NCBI GenBank assembly: GCA_026461395.1
Contig: JAPJNA010000051.1
Span: 1 to 50,854, forward strand
From: Chthoniobacterales bacterium
Lineage (GTDB): Bacteria; Verrucomicrobiota; Verrucomicrobiia; Chthoniobacterales; UBA6821
Direction: 5' to 3'
DNA: 50,854 nt
The notes below the pieces were generated by a model. The model was not told the origin of the DNA and did not search any database. It was given only the letters and a program-made list of their open reading frames with translations. Shown here piece by piece: positions 16,229-24,209 of the stretch (position 1 is the stretch's first letter; the number at the start of each line of letters is the position of its first letter). The translations under genes were made by a program, and so were the position numbers.

Positions 16229-17637
16229 CCGACGGATCCTTCCATCTCGAGATCGATAAGACGCTTCAGCTCGACCGAGTATTCCATCGGGAACTGCTGG
16301 ACGAGATCGTTCACAAAACCATTCACTGCAAGACTCATAGCGGCCGCCTCGCTCAGACCGCGCTGCTGCATGTAGAAGATCTGCTCAGCGCTGATCTGGC
16401 TGACGCTAGCCTCGTGCTGAACGGCATTTCCCTGGCCGCGCACGCTGATAGCAGGATACGTATCTGTACGGCTGTGGCTATTGATAAGCAGGGCGTCGCA
16501 CTCGGTATTGTTCTTACACCCTTTCAGATGCTTCGGGACATGGACCATGCCACGGTAGGTAGAGCGGCCTGTTCCGAGACTGATCGACTTGGAGATGATA
16601 TTGCTGGTCGTGTTATCGGCCGCATGGATCATCTTGGCACCGGTGTCCTGGTGCTGACCATCACCGGCCAGAGCAATCGAGACGACCTCGCCACGTGCGC
16701 CCTTCCCCTTCATCACGACTCCGGGATACTTCATGGTGAGCCGGGAGCCGATGTTGCAATCAATCCACTTTACCTCGGCATCTTCATGGGCGATGCCTCG
16801 CTTGGTCACGAGGTTAAAGACATTCGAACTCCAGTTCTGGACGGTAATGTACTGGATCTTGGCTCCCTTCATGGCGACAAGCTCTACGACGGCACTGTGC
16901 AGCGTGGCCGTCTCGAACTTCGGCGCGGTGCAGCCCTCCATGTAGGTGAGCTCAGCCCCCTCGTCGACGATGATCAAGGTTCTCTCGAACTGGCCGAAGT
17001 TCTGTGCGTTGATTCGGAAGTAGGCCTGGAGCGGGTGCTTCACTTTCACTCCTGGCGGCACATAGATGAAGCTGCCACCGCTGAAGACTGCGGAGTTCAA
17101 CGCGGAGAACTTGTTGTCACCGCTCGGGATTACCTTACCGAACCACTTCTTGAAGATCTCGGGATGCTCTTTCAGCCCCTCGGAGGAACCGACAAAGATA
17201 ACGCCCTGTTCCCCGACCGCGGCCTTGATATTCGAGTAGGCTGCCTCGCTGTCGAACTGGGCCTCTACACCGGAGAGGAACTTGCGCTCCTGCTCGGGAA
17301 TACCAAGTCGCTCGAAGGTCCTCTTAATGTCATCAGGCACCTCGTCCCAGGTCCGCTTGGGAACCTGTCCCTGCGAGAGGTAATAGCGGATATTCTCAAA
17401 GACAATGCTCTCCAGGTCCTTGGTAGCCCAATGAGTCGGCATCGGCTTCTCGAGGAACTTGCGGTAACCCTCCTTGCGGAAAGCACGGACCCAGTCAGGG
17501 TCGCCCTTCACGTCGCTGATGTAGTCGATCGTCGCCTCGGTCAGTCCGACGCCCGCATCAAAGGCGTAGTCCATCTCGTAGCGGAAATCGCCGACGGAAC
17601 GGTCAATATCGATGTCTGGTTTGGTCTCGGTGCTCAT
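16225..17637 (-). CDS. sufB: Fe-S assembly protein SufB
   Basis: A 470-residue scaffold subunit of the SUF system on which Fe-S clusters are built. Marks are VFVGSSEGL-like text ([16 protein letters not shown]), [58 protein letters not shown] and the C-terminal [20 protein letters not shown] with [19 protein letters not shown]. The conserved cysteines in EGCTAP and NTECD are present. It lies 104 bp downstream of sufC. That spacer is filled with dispersed-repeat sequence, unlike the tight sufB-sufD junction. Confidence 0.96.
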   Translation of the reverse strand: MSTETKPDIDIDRSVGDFRYEMDYAFDAGVGLTEATIDYISDVKGDPDWVRAFRKEGYRKFLEKPMPTHWATKDLESIVFENIRYYLSQGQVPKRTWDEVPDDIKRTFERLGIPEQERKFLSGVEAQFDSEAAYSNIKAAVGEQGVIFVGSSEGLKEHPEIFKKWFGKVIPSGDNKFSALNSAVFSGGSFIYVPPGVKVKHPLQAYFRINAQNFGQFERTLIIVDEGAELTYMEGCTAPKFETATLHSAVVELVAMKGAKIQYITVQNWSSNVFNLVTKRGIAHEDAEVKWIDCNIGSRLTMKYPGVVMKGKGARGEVVSIALAGDGQHQDTGAKMIHAADNTTSNIISKSISLGTGRSTYRGMVHVPKHLKGCKNNTECDALLINSHSRTDTYPAISVRGQGNAVQHEASVSQISAEQIFYMQQRGLSEAAAMSLAVNGFVNDLVQQFPMEYSVELKRLIDLEMEGSVG

Positions 17638-17649
17638 AGAAAAGGTAGG

Positions 17650-17735
17650 TTAGGCTGAAGTCTGTTAGACTGTTAGGTTCTGAGTCTTGGGTCTGATAGG
17701 TTCTGGCTAATAGTCTGATAGGCTAAACTGCTAAT
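17650..17735. repeat. 29-bp dispersed repeat, copy 2, with degenerate extensions
   Basis: 17650-17678 matches 3150-3178 at 27 of 29 bases. The following 55 bp continue with degenerate CTGATAGG/CTAATAG words. The repeat fills most of the sufC-sufB spacer, so it is transcribed in the suf mRNA. Confidence 0.6.
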
Positions 17736-17741
17736 GCCCTT

Positions 17742-18527
17742 TTAGGCGGCCCTGGTGCCAGATTCCCCAAATTCTTTCTCGACCCAGTCGTAGCCTTGGG
17801 CTTCGAGCTTGAGGGCAAGATCCTTGTCACCGCTGTGGATGATGCGCCCCTCCGACATGACATGCACCTTGTCGGGAACGATGTAGTCGAGCAGACGCTG
17901 GTAATGGGTGATGACAAGCATGCCGATATTCGGACCACGGAGGGCGTTTACGCCTGCGGAGACGATCTTGAGTGCGTCGATGTCGAGCCCACTGTCGGTC
18001 TCGTCGAGCACGGCATACGAGGGTTCAAGCATCGCCATCTGGAGAATTTCGCAGCGCTTCTTCTCACCGCCGGAGAAGCCTTCGTTCACCGAGCGGGAAG
18101 TGAAGTTTCGGGGCACGCTCAGGGCATCCATCTTGGCATAGAGCTTGGCATAGTAGTCGGTCGCTTCCAGCTCCTCCCCCTCGGGAAGGCGGGCCTGAAG
18201 GGCCGCGCGGATGAAGTTGGCAATAGTGACCCCAGGAATCTCCATCGGATACTGAAAGGCGAGGAAGAGACCGAGACGGGCGCGGACATCAGGCTCGAGT
18301 CCTAGAATGCTCTCACCATCCAGCAGGACATCACCCGAGGTCACCGTGTAATCGGGATGTCCCGCCATGATTTTGGCAAGGGTGCTCTTGCCAGCGCCGT
18401 TCTTGCCCATGATGGCGTGGACTTCTCCCTTGGGGATATCGAGCGTGAGGCCCTTGAGGATCGGCTTATCGCCGATGGAGGCGTGCAAGTCTCGGATGGA
18501 AAGTGACGAAGAGGAATTGGCGGACAT
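17742..18527 (-). CDS. sufC: Fe-S assembly ATPase SufC
   Basis: A 261-residue ABC-type ATPase that drives the conformational change of the SufBC2D scaffold. It has Walker A (GKNGAGKST, residues 40-48), the signature [14 protein letters not shown], the Walker B region [16 protein letters not shown] and the switch His in [10 protein letters not shown]. The C-terminal [29 protein letters not shown] is typical of SufC. It starts 6 bp after the stop of the Fur-family regulator, so the two are clearly in one transcript. Confidence 0.96.
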   Translation of the reverse strand: MSANSSSSLSIRDLHASIGDKPILKGLTLDIPKGEVHAIMGKNGAGKSTLAKIMAGHPDYTVTSGDVLLDGESILGLEPDVRARLGLFLAFQYPMEIPGVTIANFIRAALQARLPEGEELEATDYYAKLYAKMDALSVPRNFTSRSVNEGFSGGEKKRCEILQMAMLEPSYAVLDETDSGLDIDALKIVSAGVNALRGPNIGMLVITHYQRLLDYIVPDKVHVMSEGRIIHSGDKDLALKLEAQGYDWVEKEFGESGTRAA

Positions 18528-18533
18528 TGGCGG

Positions 18534-19052
18534 TTACTGGGTTAATGGTTTGTCGTTGGAATTAGTGAGAGAATGGGATTTTGACTTAAAATGATTCGCG
18601 TTTTTGGAAGATGTTCCGCACTCGGCGCAGAGTCCCCGGAGCGTGACATCGTGCTGGGTGACCAAGAATCCGGAGGGGAGTTTCCATCCCTTCTCGCGGC
18701 TTTGGGAAAATCCGATGTCGGAGACATGACCGCATTTCGTGCAGTGGAAGTGACCATGCTCCTGGAGATTCGCACAAAATCGGGTTGGCTCACGGTCGAC
18801 ATGGACGGCCTTCACCAAACCGCTTCCAACCATCGTTTCAAGGCAGTTATAGACTGTGGCCAGAGAGATGGAGGGCATTTGCTTCTGAGCCCGGATAAAG
18901 ACCTCCGTGGCCGTCGGATGATCCCGCTTGTTCATGAGCACCTCATAGACCTGACGCCGCTGAGGCGTAAGGCGCAGACCTCCCAGTACCATGGCCGAAG
19001 CATAGTTCACCATCGCGCTTTCGTTGGCTGCAATGGCTGTCGGTTTCTTCAT
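18534..19052 (-). CDS. Fur-family transcriptional regulator heading the suf operon
   Basis: A 172-residue metalloregulator. The winged helix spans residues 20-85 (LRLTPQRRQVYEVLMNKRDHPTATEVF, ISLATVYNCLETMVGSGLV). The dimerisation domain follows with metal-site HGHFHC and two structural-zinc CxxC pairs (CTKC and CAEC). The last 30 residues are polar and disordered-looking. I use ATG 19052 (MKKPTA) instead of 19067. It is the first gene of fur-sufCBD and probably controls that operon in response to iron or peroxide. Whether it is Fur, PerR or Irr in type cannot be decided here. An inverted repeat overlaps its presumed -10 hexamer. Confidence 0.85.
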   Translation of the reverse strand: MKKPTAIAANESAMVNYASAMVLGGLRLTPQRRQVYEVLMNKRDHPTATEVFIRAQKQMPSISLATVYNCLETMVGSGLVKAVHVDREPTRFCANLQEHGHFHCTKCGHVSDIGFSQSREKGWKLPSGFLVTQHDVTLRGLCAECGTSSKNANHFKSKSHSLTNSNDKPLTQ

Positions 19053-19108
19053 GAGATGGAGTCTCAAGTTAACACCAAACAGAACTCATTCAAGATCAAT
19101 CAAGAACT

Positions 19109-19124
19109 ATTCTAAATAAAGAAT
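19109..19124 (-). promoter_or_regulatory. candidate Fur/PerR-type operator overlapping a -10 element
   Basis: The inverted repeat ATTCT-AAATAA-AGAAT lies 57 bp upstream of the regulator's ATG. On the minus strand it includes TAGAAT, which matches 5 of 6 bases of the -10 consensus. No good -35 hexamer sits 16-18 bp upstream of it. The AT-rich dyad and its position suggest autoregulation of fur-suf. Confidence 0.45.
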
Positions 19125-19152
19125 GTGTCTTGAGGATTATTGGAGGGGGATT

Positions 19153-20331
19153 CTACCGGATGAACCCGTGCGATTGACCTGACATCAGGATCAGGCAGAG
19201 CAGATTGATTGAGTCTTCGTAATACTCCTCCTTGCTACCCAGTGCATAGCGCTCAACCTTTGCTTTCCAAGACTCCATGCCCAAGGCCATCGCGGCCACT
19301 CCTGTCGGAGAAATGAAGCAAGCTGTGCTAAAGTCGCTCTTGTGAACGGGCTTCCCGTCCAGCCGGTAACCTGCCCTGAACTGCTCGGGATCTTTCACGC
19401 TCATCAGGGCCCACTGCATGAAGCGTCCCAGAACCTCCTTGGCACGATCATCTCCTTTGTCACGGCAGGCAAGAGCCGCCCAACCGATTCTCCAAGGCAC
19501 TCTGCAGGCATTGTAGTAGAAGTCGCCATCATGGCGCCCCTCCAGGAAGCCGGGCCGAGCAGGAACCCAACATCCGTTTTTTTGAACTGCAAAATCAGGA
19601 ATGAGGCCTGTCGTTTTGATCCCAGCTTGTAATTTCCCAAGCTGCAACTCCGTGAGAATTTCATAGGAACGATCCTCCACCTTCTTCCAGAGAGGATCGC
19701 CCGTTACTTTACCGAAGGCTCGGAAATGAGTCGGCATGAAGTCGGAAGGGCGCGTCTGACCGGGAGCATCGTTCCAATCGCCCAGGCGCAGTGAACAATC
19801 GGGTCGCACCAATGAGACTCCGATGGCCGCGATCAGACTCTTGGCTTCCGCCCGATAAACCTCATCCCCCCACCGTGCATGAGCCAACAACAGGGCATAG
19901 GCGATATCGAGTTCCCCATCGGTGGAGCAATCGTTTTTCCCAGGCCTTTCATGAGGCGGGATCTTCCAGCACATGAAGGCGGGATTGATCGACGAGGGGA
20001 AGCGCTTCCTAAATCTATTGAGCCCATCAAAGTATTTTTTTGATTCGGAATCGGTGTCGGCCAGGAGTGCGGTGATCAGCATTCCATAGCCGATCGCCTC
20101 CGAGACAGTCGTCCCCTTCCCGTCATAGTTGACCTTCCAATCTCCGGGGAACCGCACGGAGGGCTTCAGGTATTTTTGCTTCCAGTAGGAATAATAATCA
20201 GAAGGAGCCTTGAGAAGTGGGCCGCTTGCGGCGGAGACATCGCCCGCATTGAGTGGATGAACTGTGGAGACAGCCATCCCCGCCAGTACGAGTAACAAAA
20301 CAACCTTGAGGGTGTAGGAATGAAGGTTCAC
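19153..20331 (-). CDS. glycoside hydrolase family 8 endoglucanase, exported
   Basis: A 392-residue protein with an N-terminal signal peptide (residues 5-29, LKVVLLLVLAGMAVSTVHPLNAG). The family 8 (alpha/alpha)6-barrel marks are TVSEAIGYGMLITALLADT, with the candidate general acid E78, and STDGELDIAYALLLAHARWG around residues 137-156. Relatives include BcsZ of cellulose-export operons and secreted cellulases or chitosanases. No bcsA or bcsB is nearby, so the polysaccharide is not known. The ATG overlaps the recO stop by 4 nt, making this the last gene of a long minus-strand cluster. The final residues (SGQSHGFIR) show no anchor. Confidence 0.83.
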   Translation of the reverse strand: MNLHSYTLKVVLLLVLAGMAVSTVHPLNAGDVSAASGPLLKAPSDYYSYWKQKYLKPSVRFPGDWKVNYDGKGTTVSEAIGYGMLITALLADTDSESKKYFDGLNRFRKRFPSSINPAFMCWKIPPHERPGKNDCSTDGELDIAYALLLAHARWGDEVYRAEAKSLIAAIGVSLVRPDCSLRLGDWNDAPGQTRPSDFMPTHFRAFGKVTGDPLWKKVEDRSYEILTELQLGKLQAGIKTTGLIPDFAVQKNGCWVPARPGFLEGRHDGDFYYNACRVPWRIGWAALACRDKGDDRAKEVLGRFMQWALMSVKDPEQFRAGYRLDGKPVHKSDFSTACFISPTGVAAMALGMESWKAKVERYALGSKEEYYEDSINLLCLILMSGQSHGFIR

Positions 20332-20864
20332 GGGCTCTCGGCAAGTTGCTCCAGCAGGCGCGGGCGGCTATCGGGCAGCTTATGCGCGACGGATGCCAGG
20401 GATCGATGAGCGGGAACAGAGGGATCATGGATGCCGAGAGACTTTGCCAATTCGGTCTCGAAATGGGCAACAGCACGGCGAGTCGGTGCCTGCGCGCGCA
20501 GGAATCCCCAGGCGCGTTCCAACAAGGCAAAAACTTCGGGAACCGGATGCATCGGTTCGGTGAAAAGATCACAGAGTTCGGAGAAGTAGGACGCTGAAAG
20601 GATAGTGGAATAGGTCGCAGGAAGAAGAGCCTCCGTCTCGACCACTACCTCGCTGAGAGTGTGAAGATCGCCGTTCTTGGGAGATTTAAAGGTAATTCCA
20701 GCGACGGTGAAGAGCTCCAACCTCCCGGAAAATGGGCCTCCCGGCTTCGTGGCACTGCGGGCCGTTGTCTTCACCTTGCCATGCCGGTCGGTTAACCAGA
20801 TCACGACGAGACTATTCTCGGAGAATTTATACCGTCGCAGCAGAATGGCGCGCGCCTCTTCCAT
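20328..20864 (-). CDS. recO: short RecO-type DNA repair protein
   Basis: A 178-residue RecO-like protein of the RecFOR pathway, which loads RecA on gapped DNA. Residues 1-75 form the OB-fold start (EEARAILLRRYKFSENSLVVIWLTDRHGKVKTTARSA, GRLELFTVAGITF). The helical part follows (SYFSELCDLFTEPMHPVPEVFALLERAWGFL). Family members are usually about 230-250 residues with a four-Cys zinc site. This one has a single Cys and ends early, so the zinc module is missing. It lies between DUF2017 and the GH8 gene in a tight cluster. Confidence 0.75.
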   Translation of the reverse strand: MEEARAILLRRYKFSENSLVVIWLTDRHGKVKTTARSATKPGGPFSGRLELFTVAGITFKSPKNGDLHTLSEVVVETEALLPATYSTILSASYFSELCDLFTEPMHPVPEVFALLERAWGFLRAQAPTRRAVAHFETELAKSLGIHDPSVPAHRSLASVAHKLPDSRPRLLEQLAESP

Positions 20865-20892
20865 AGCTCAACTTCCCATTCCTAATTCCCAA

Positions 20893-21408
20893 CTACCCGC
20901 CCAACTCATCGTCCATCGCCTGGAGAAGACACTCCTGAATGAATGCGTAGAAGTTCACCTGCATCAAGGCCAGGCCGCGCTCGGTCTCGAGATCAGAGGG
21001 CGTTTTTTCAGAAAGATCCTCTTCGGTGAACCGATGCTCCTCGGCAAGGGCCAGGCGGAGGGCGTTCAGCGTCGTCAACCAGGCATCCGAGTGATCGGTA
21101 GGAATCTCCAAGGTCCACGAAGGAATCTTCCCTTTCCGCTGAGTCATGCAAGCAAGGTCCTCAGACACCACGGCCCGCTCCAGATCAAAGTGATGCCGCA
21201 GGCCCGGCTGCACATGATCCTGCCAATCAAGACGTAGATCCTCAAGATTCTCAAGATCCTCACTTCCGCAGGGCGAGGGCAATAGGCGTGAACTCCCCTC
21301 GGGGTAGCGCTCCCAGGGGTCCATCGCAACTGCCTGCAGTAATTCGCCCAGCAAAGGATGGATCCTGCTAAAGCGGAAATTTCCGTTTTTTGAGCGTTCG
21401 AAGATCAT
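20893..21408 (-). CDS. DUF2017-type protein next to clpS
   Basis: A 171-residue protein from ATG 21408 (MIFERSKNGNFRFSRIHPLLGELLQAV). The ORF track adds 58 residues that overlap clpS in another frame, and I reject them. The acidic C-terminal helical part (RGLALMQVNFYAFIQECLLQAM) and the position right after clpS fit the DUF2017 family, best known beside clpS in Actinobacteria. Its function is not established; the pairing suggests a role in Clp-dependent proteolysis. The DUF2017 call rests partly on context, since the sequence match is by eye. Confidence 0.5.
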   Translation of the reverse strand: MIFERSKNGNFRFSRIHPLLGELLQAVAMDPWERYPEGSSRLLPSPCGSEDLENLEDLRLDWQDHVQPGLRHHFDLERAVVSEDLACMTQRKGKIPSWTLEIPTDHSDAWLTTLNALRLALAEEHRFTEEDLSEKTPSDLETERGLALMQVNFYAFIQECLLQAMDDELGG

Positions 21409-21431
21409 CGGCTTTAGTCCCTCAAGGTGAC

Positions 21432-21719
21432 TCAGGAAGACTTCTCGAGAGTCGCCAGCAGGAGGAAGGAGTGGAGCTGCTGCACATAGTGCTCCGCCTG
21501 TTCCCTGCCGCCGCCCCAGACAACTGAGCGCCCCTTGGTATGGACTTCCATCATGTGCCTCTCGGAGCGCTCTCGCGTCCATCCGAAGATCCGGCGGAAG
21601 ACCATCGCGACATAGCTCATGAGATTCACGGGATCGTTGTGCACCACGACAAGCCAGGGGAGATCAAGATTCTCGGAGAGCTCGGCTTGGGGGGCCTCAA
21701 GAAGCCCCGGTTGGTTCAT
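21432..21719 (-). CDS. clpS: ATP-dependent Clp protease adaptor ClpS
   Basis: Adaptor that delivers N-degron substrates to ClpA or ClpC. The core LPWLVVVHNDPVNLMSYVAMVFRRIFG carries the substrate-pocket NDP-N motif, followed by MMEVHTKGRSVVWGGGREQAEHYVQQLHS. The VNLMSYV form resembles the actinobacterial ClpS type. I choose ATG 21719, which overlaps the upstream stop as ATGA; the ORF track uses ATG 21728, three residues longer. It is followed after 23 bp by the DUF2017-type gene. Confidence 0.87.
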   Translation of the reverse strand: MNQPGLLEAPQAELSENLDLPWLVVVHNDPVNLMSYVAMVFRRIFGWTRERSERHMMEVHTKGRSVVWGGGREQAEHYVQQLHSFLLLATLEKSS

Positions 21720-22321
21720 TCCCTGCATGGCTGAGTCACGGGCATGATATGCTCTGGACTAGGAAGGTCTCTTGACGCCCCTATCCCATCAATCAGGAAG
21801 CGGGAGATGTCCCGGCCATCCAGACCGGCGCCGATTCCCTCCTGCAAAAGGTACGAGGTGATCATTACCCTCGGCGGAAGATGAAACAGATTGGCCCGCA
21901 GAGCATGAGTAATCGCGAGATGCCCGGGTGAGTTCCCCGCCGAGACGGCTGTACGATAGCGCTCGATCAAACGGTCACCACGCGGAGCCAGTAACCCGAG
22001 CAAAAGCCTCTTTCCTTCGTCACGGCTCGTCAGTCGAACGGACGAGGGGAGCGCCTGATCCAATGTGCAATCCAGAGCCGTGAGCTCGAAACTCCCTCCT
22101 TCGGCAGCCAAGGCGATGACCTTTAGAAGTGTCGGATGGAGGATCGGGGTGAAGAGGGATGCATTCCAGTTCAGCACCGAGGAGGCTACCGGCCCCCGGA
22201 TTGAAAGGGTCACCTCACCCAAGGCATCGAGAAAGGGATTGCAGAGCTCGGCGGCACGGGCAACAACGGCGTAATCCCCCGTATCGGGAATTTCCTCGCG
22301 CTGAACGGCAGCCTCTCTCAT
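21716..22321 (-). CDS. hypothetical protein between ybeY and clpS
   Basis: A 201-residue protein that I do not recognise. It looks mostly helical and soluble, with no signal peptide or membrane segment. Noticeable parts are SIRGPVASSVLNWNASLFTPILHPTLLKVIALAAEGGSFELTALDCTLDQAL and the hydrophobic C-terminal LFHLPPRVMITSYLLQEGIGAGLDGRDISRFLI. It is coupled to clpS (ATGA overlap) and follows ybeY by 10 bp, so it is expressed with them. A link with protein or RNA turnover is possible from context only. Confidence 0.65.
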   Translation of the reverse strand: MREAAVQREEIPDTGDYAVVARAAELCNPFLDALGEVTLSIRGPVASSVLNWNASLFTPILHPTLLKVIALAAEGGSFELTALDCTLDQALPSSVRLTSRDEGKRLLLGLLAPRGDRLIERYRTAVSAGNSPGHLAITHALRANLFHLPPRVMITSYLLQEGIGAGLDGRDISRFLIDGIGASRDLPSPEHIMPVTQPCRE

Positions 22322-22331
22322 GAGCCGAACG

Positions 22332-22775
22332 CTAGCATACCTCCCGAACTGCAGCCTCTAAAATTTCCTCCTGTCGGGCATGCATGATTGTCCGCTCTTG
22401 CACGCTCAGATCATCGTAGCCCAGTAGGTGAAGAAGGCCATGGATGGCGCACAGGGCCACCTCGTGGTCTGCAGGGTGACTAAACTTGCGGGCATTGGCC
22501 GCCGCGATCGGCACGCCAATCAGGATCTCTCCGTGCTCGAAGGTGATGACATCAGTCGGTGTCGGGTCATCGAGGAACTCCCCGTGCACCTTGGCGATTG
22601 CACTCTCACCCAGGAGTGTGATCTCCACCTCGGGAGGAAGTTGTATCCCCTTGTGCCGAGGCTTGGCGACACAGAGAGGCAACGCTGCCTCCACGATTTT
22701 GCGGATTAAAGGGAGATCTACTCTTAAGGATGGGGAACGCTGGCGGTTGGCCCAAAGTAGAGCGATTGGTTTCAT
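22332..22775 (-). CDS. ybeY: endoribonuclease YbeY (16S rRNA maturation)
   Basis: A 147-residue metal-dependent RNase involved in 16S rRNA 3'-end maturation and ribosome quality control. Marks are the VEITLLGESAIAKVHGEFLDDPTPTDVITFEHGEILIG core and the metal site ALCAIHGLLHLLGYDD. The usual motif is HGxLHLxGYDH; here the third metal ligand position is Asp instead of His. The start is ATG 22775 (MKPIALLW); the track's start at 22811 overlaps thiS. It lies 19 bp downstream of thiS. Confidence 0.88.
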   Translation of the reverse strand: MKPIALLWANRQRSPSLRVDLPLIRKIVEAALPLCVAKPRHKGIQLPPEVEITLLGESAIAKVHGEFLDDPTPTDVITFEHGEILIGVPIAAANARKFSHPADHEVALCAIHGLLHLLGYDDLSVQERTIMHARQEEILEAAVREVC

Positions 22776-22794
22776 GGCGTTTTTAAAAGAACAC

Positions 22795-22995
22795 TCACCC
22801 CCCGGCGGCAACGGAAAGGAGTTCTAGTTTGTCACCCGTCACAATCCTGACCCTCTCCCACTCCGATCGAAGCAATGCGTGGCCATTGTATTCCACCAGG
22901 ATCAGCAACGGATTCAGGCCAAGTTCAACCAAGAGACCCTCCAAACTCTCGGCCCTAGTCTCCTTCTGTTCCCCATTGACAATGATCACGGTCAT
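22795..22995 (-). CDS. thiS: sulfur carrier protein ThiS
   Basis: A 66-residue ubiquitin-like sulfur carrier for the thiazole half of thiamine. It has the beta-grasp pattern TVIIVNGEQKETRAESLEGLLVELGL, then LVEYNGHALLRSEWERV, and ends in the required Gly-Gly (LLSVAAGG), which is thiocarboxylated. The ATG at 22995 overlaps the thiH stop by 4 nt; the longer track start lies inside thiH. thiG and thiF are not in the window. Confidence 0.9.
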   Translation of the reverse strand: MTVIIVNGEQKETRAESLEGLLVELGLNPLLILVEYNGHALLRSEWERVRIVTGDKLELLSVAAGG

Positions 22996-24116
22996 GCGGC
23001 GCTCGTCGTGAGGATCGCGGCATCCCAATCTTTCCAGACCGGCTCCAGGCCACGCGTCGTCAACATGGCGGCGACCTCGGCAGGGGTACGGTCATCGCTG
23101 ATGGAGAACTGCTCAGTGGCGGAGGTACTTCCACAAGTTGCCTCAACCATCTTCCCTTTTATTGTCTGATGGAGCTGATCAGCCCCCTGTCCGGTGTAGC
23201 CGCCCGGTTCAGTATGACTTCCCGCACTCATCATCGTGATACCAAGAGGTGCCAGAGCATCGCGCAAGAAAGCGGGTTCACGCGTGCTCAGAATGATGCC
23301 GATCTGCGGAAAGGTCAGACGGAGGGCGCAAATGAGCTGGGTGAGGTCGCGATCGTCGAAGGAAAATTTCGGCTCGAAGGATCCGGCCGCGGGACGGAGT
23401 CGCGGAAGACTCACCGTGATCTGGGAAGTCCAGCAGACACGCTGAAGATGGAGCAGATGAGCCGCCAGGGCCGTGGCCTCGCCGCGCCATTCCGAGAGAC
23501 CGAACAGCACTCCGATGCCAAGCCTGCGGAATCCTGCGGCATGGGCCCGCTCCGGAGCATCCAGACGCCAGTCGTAATCTTTCTTGGGCCCCGCGGTGTG
23601 GAGCTCCGGGTACACCGAGCGGTCATAGGTCTCCTGGTAGACAACAAGGCCTTCGGCTCCCGCCGCTACGAGTGGTAGATACTCCTCGGTCTCCATCGGA
23701 GCCACTTCGAGCGAAAGGCTTGGGATCTCTCCGGAAAGGCGTTCGAGGCATTTTTGAAGATAACCTCCCGAAACAAACTTGGGATGTTCGCCGGCAACAA
23801 GCAGTACGTTGCGGAATCCCTCAGCGGCAAGATGACGCGCCTCTGCGGCGACCTGCTCGATCTCGAGGGTCACGCGAAGGATGGCATTATCCCGGGAAAA
23901 ACCGCAATAGGCGCAGGAATTGATACACTCGTTGGAGAGATAGAGGGGGGCGAACATCCGCATCGTCCGTCCAAAATGCCGGCGCGTGACTGAAGCCGAG
24001 CGACGGGCAAGTTCCTCCAACTCCTTGTCGCTACAAGGTTCCAGCAAACGACGAAAGGCCCTCAGTTCCGTAGGCGGAGAGGCCAGAACCGAATCGATCT
24101 GTGTGGAGAATCCCAT
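22992..24116 (-). CDS. thiH: 2-iminoacetate synthase ThiH
   Basis: A 374-residue radical SAM enzyme that cleaves tyrosine to 2-iminoacetate (dehydroglycine) for thiazole synthesis. The cluster motif CINSCAYCGFSRDN (Cx3Cx2C) is near residues 64-77. It is followed by LVAGEHPKFVSGGYL, VAPMETEEYLPLVAAGAEGLVVYQETYD and the C-terminal SAGSHTEPGGYTG typical of ThiH. Use of ThiH rather than the oxidase ThiO suits low-oxygen growth. It is coupled to thiS. The 93-bp stretch upstream holds AT-rich repetitive words and I see no TPP riboswitch there. Confidence 0.93.
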   Translation of the reverse strand: MGFSTQIDSVLASPPTELRAFRRLLEPCSDKELEELARRSASVTRRHFGRTMRMFAPLYLSNECINSCAYCGFSRDNAILRVTLEIEQVAAEARHLAAEGFRNVLLVAGEHPKFVSGGYLQKCLERLSGEIPSLSLEVAPMETEEYLPLVAAGAEGLVVYQETYDRSVYPELHTAGPKKDYDWRLDAPERAHAAGFRRLGIGVLFGLSEWRGEATALAAHLLHLQRVCWTSQITVSLPRLRPAAGSFEPKFSFDDRDLTQLICALRLTFPQIGIILSTREPAFLRDALAPLGITMMSAGSHTEPGGYTGQGADQLHQTIKGKMVEATCGSTSATEQFSISDDRTPAEVAAMLTTRGLEPVWKDWDAAILTTSAA

Positions 24117-24209
24117 GAAATGAAAATTATGAAGGCTGAGGGATGAAGTATGAAGAATAACCCGATGACTACTTCAAACGGAAGTCACTGAAGACTTTTC
24201 TATTATTCA

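Noticed and set aside
16414-17658. 414-aa plus-strand ORF opposite sufB
   Set aside because: Antisense shadow of sufB with no recognisable domain.
24117-24209. TPP riboswitch before thiH
   Set aside because: The conserved CUGAGA and GAACCUGAU-type segments are not present on the minus strand. The spacer is AT-rich repeat-like text.
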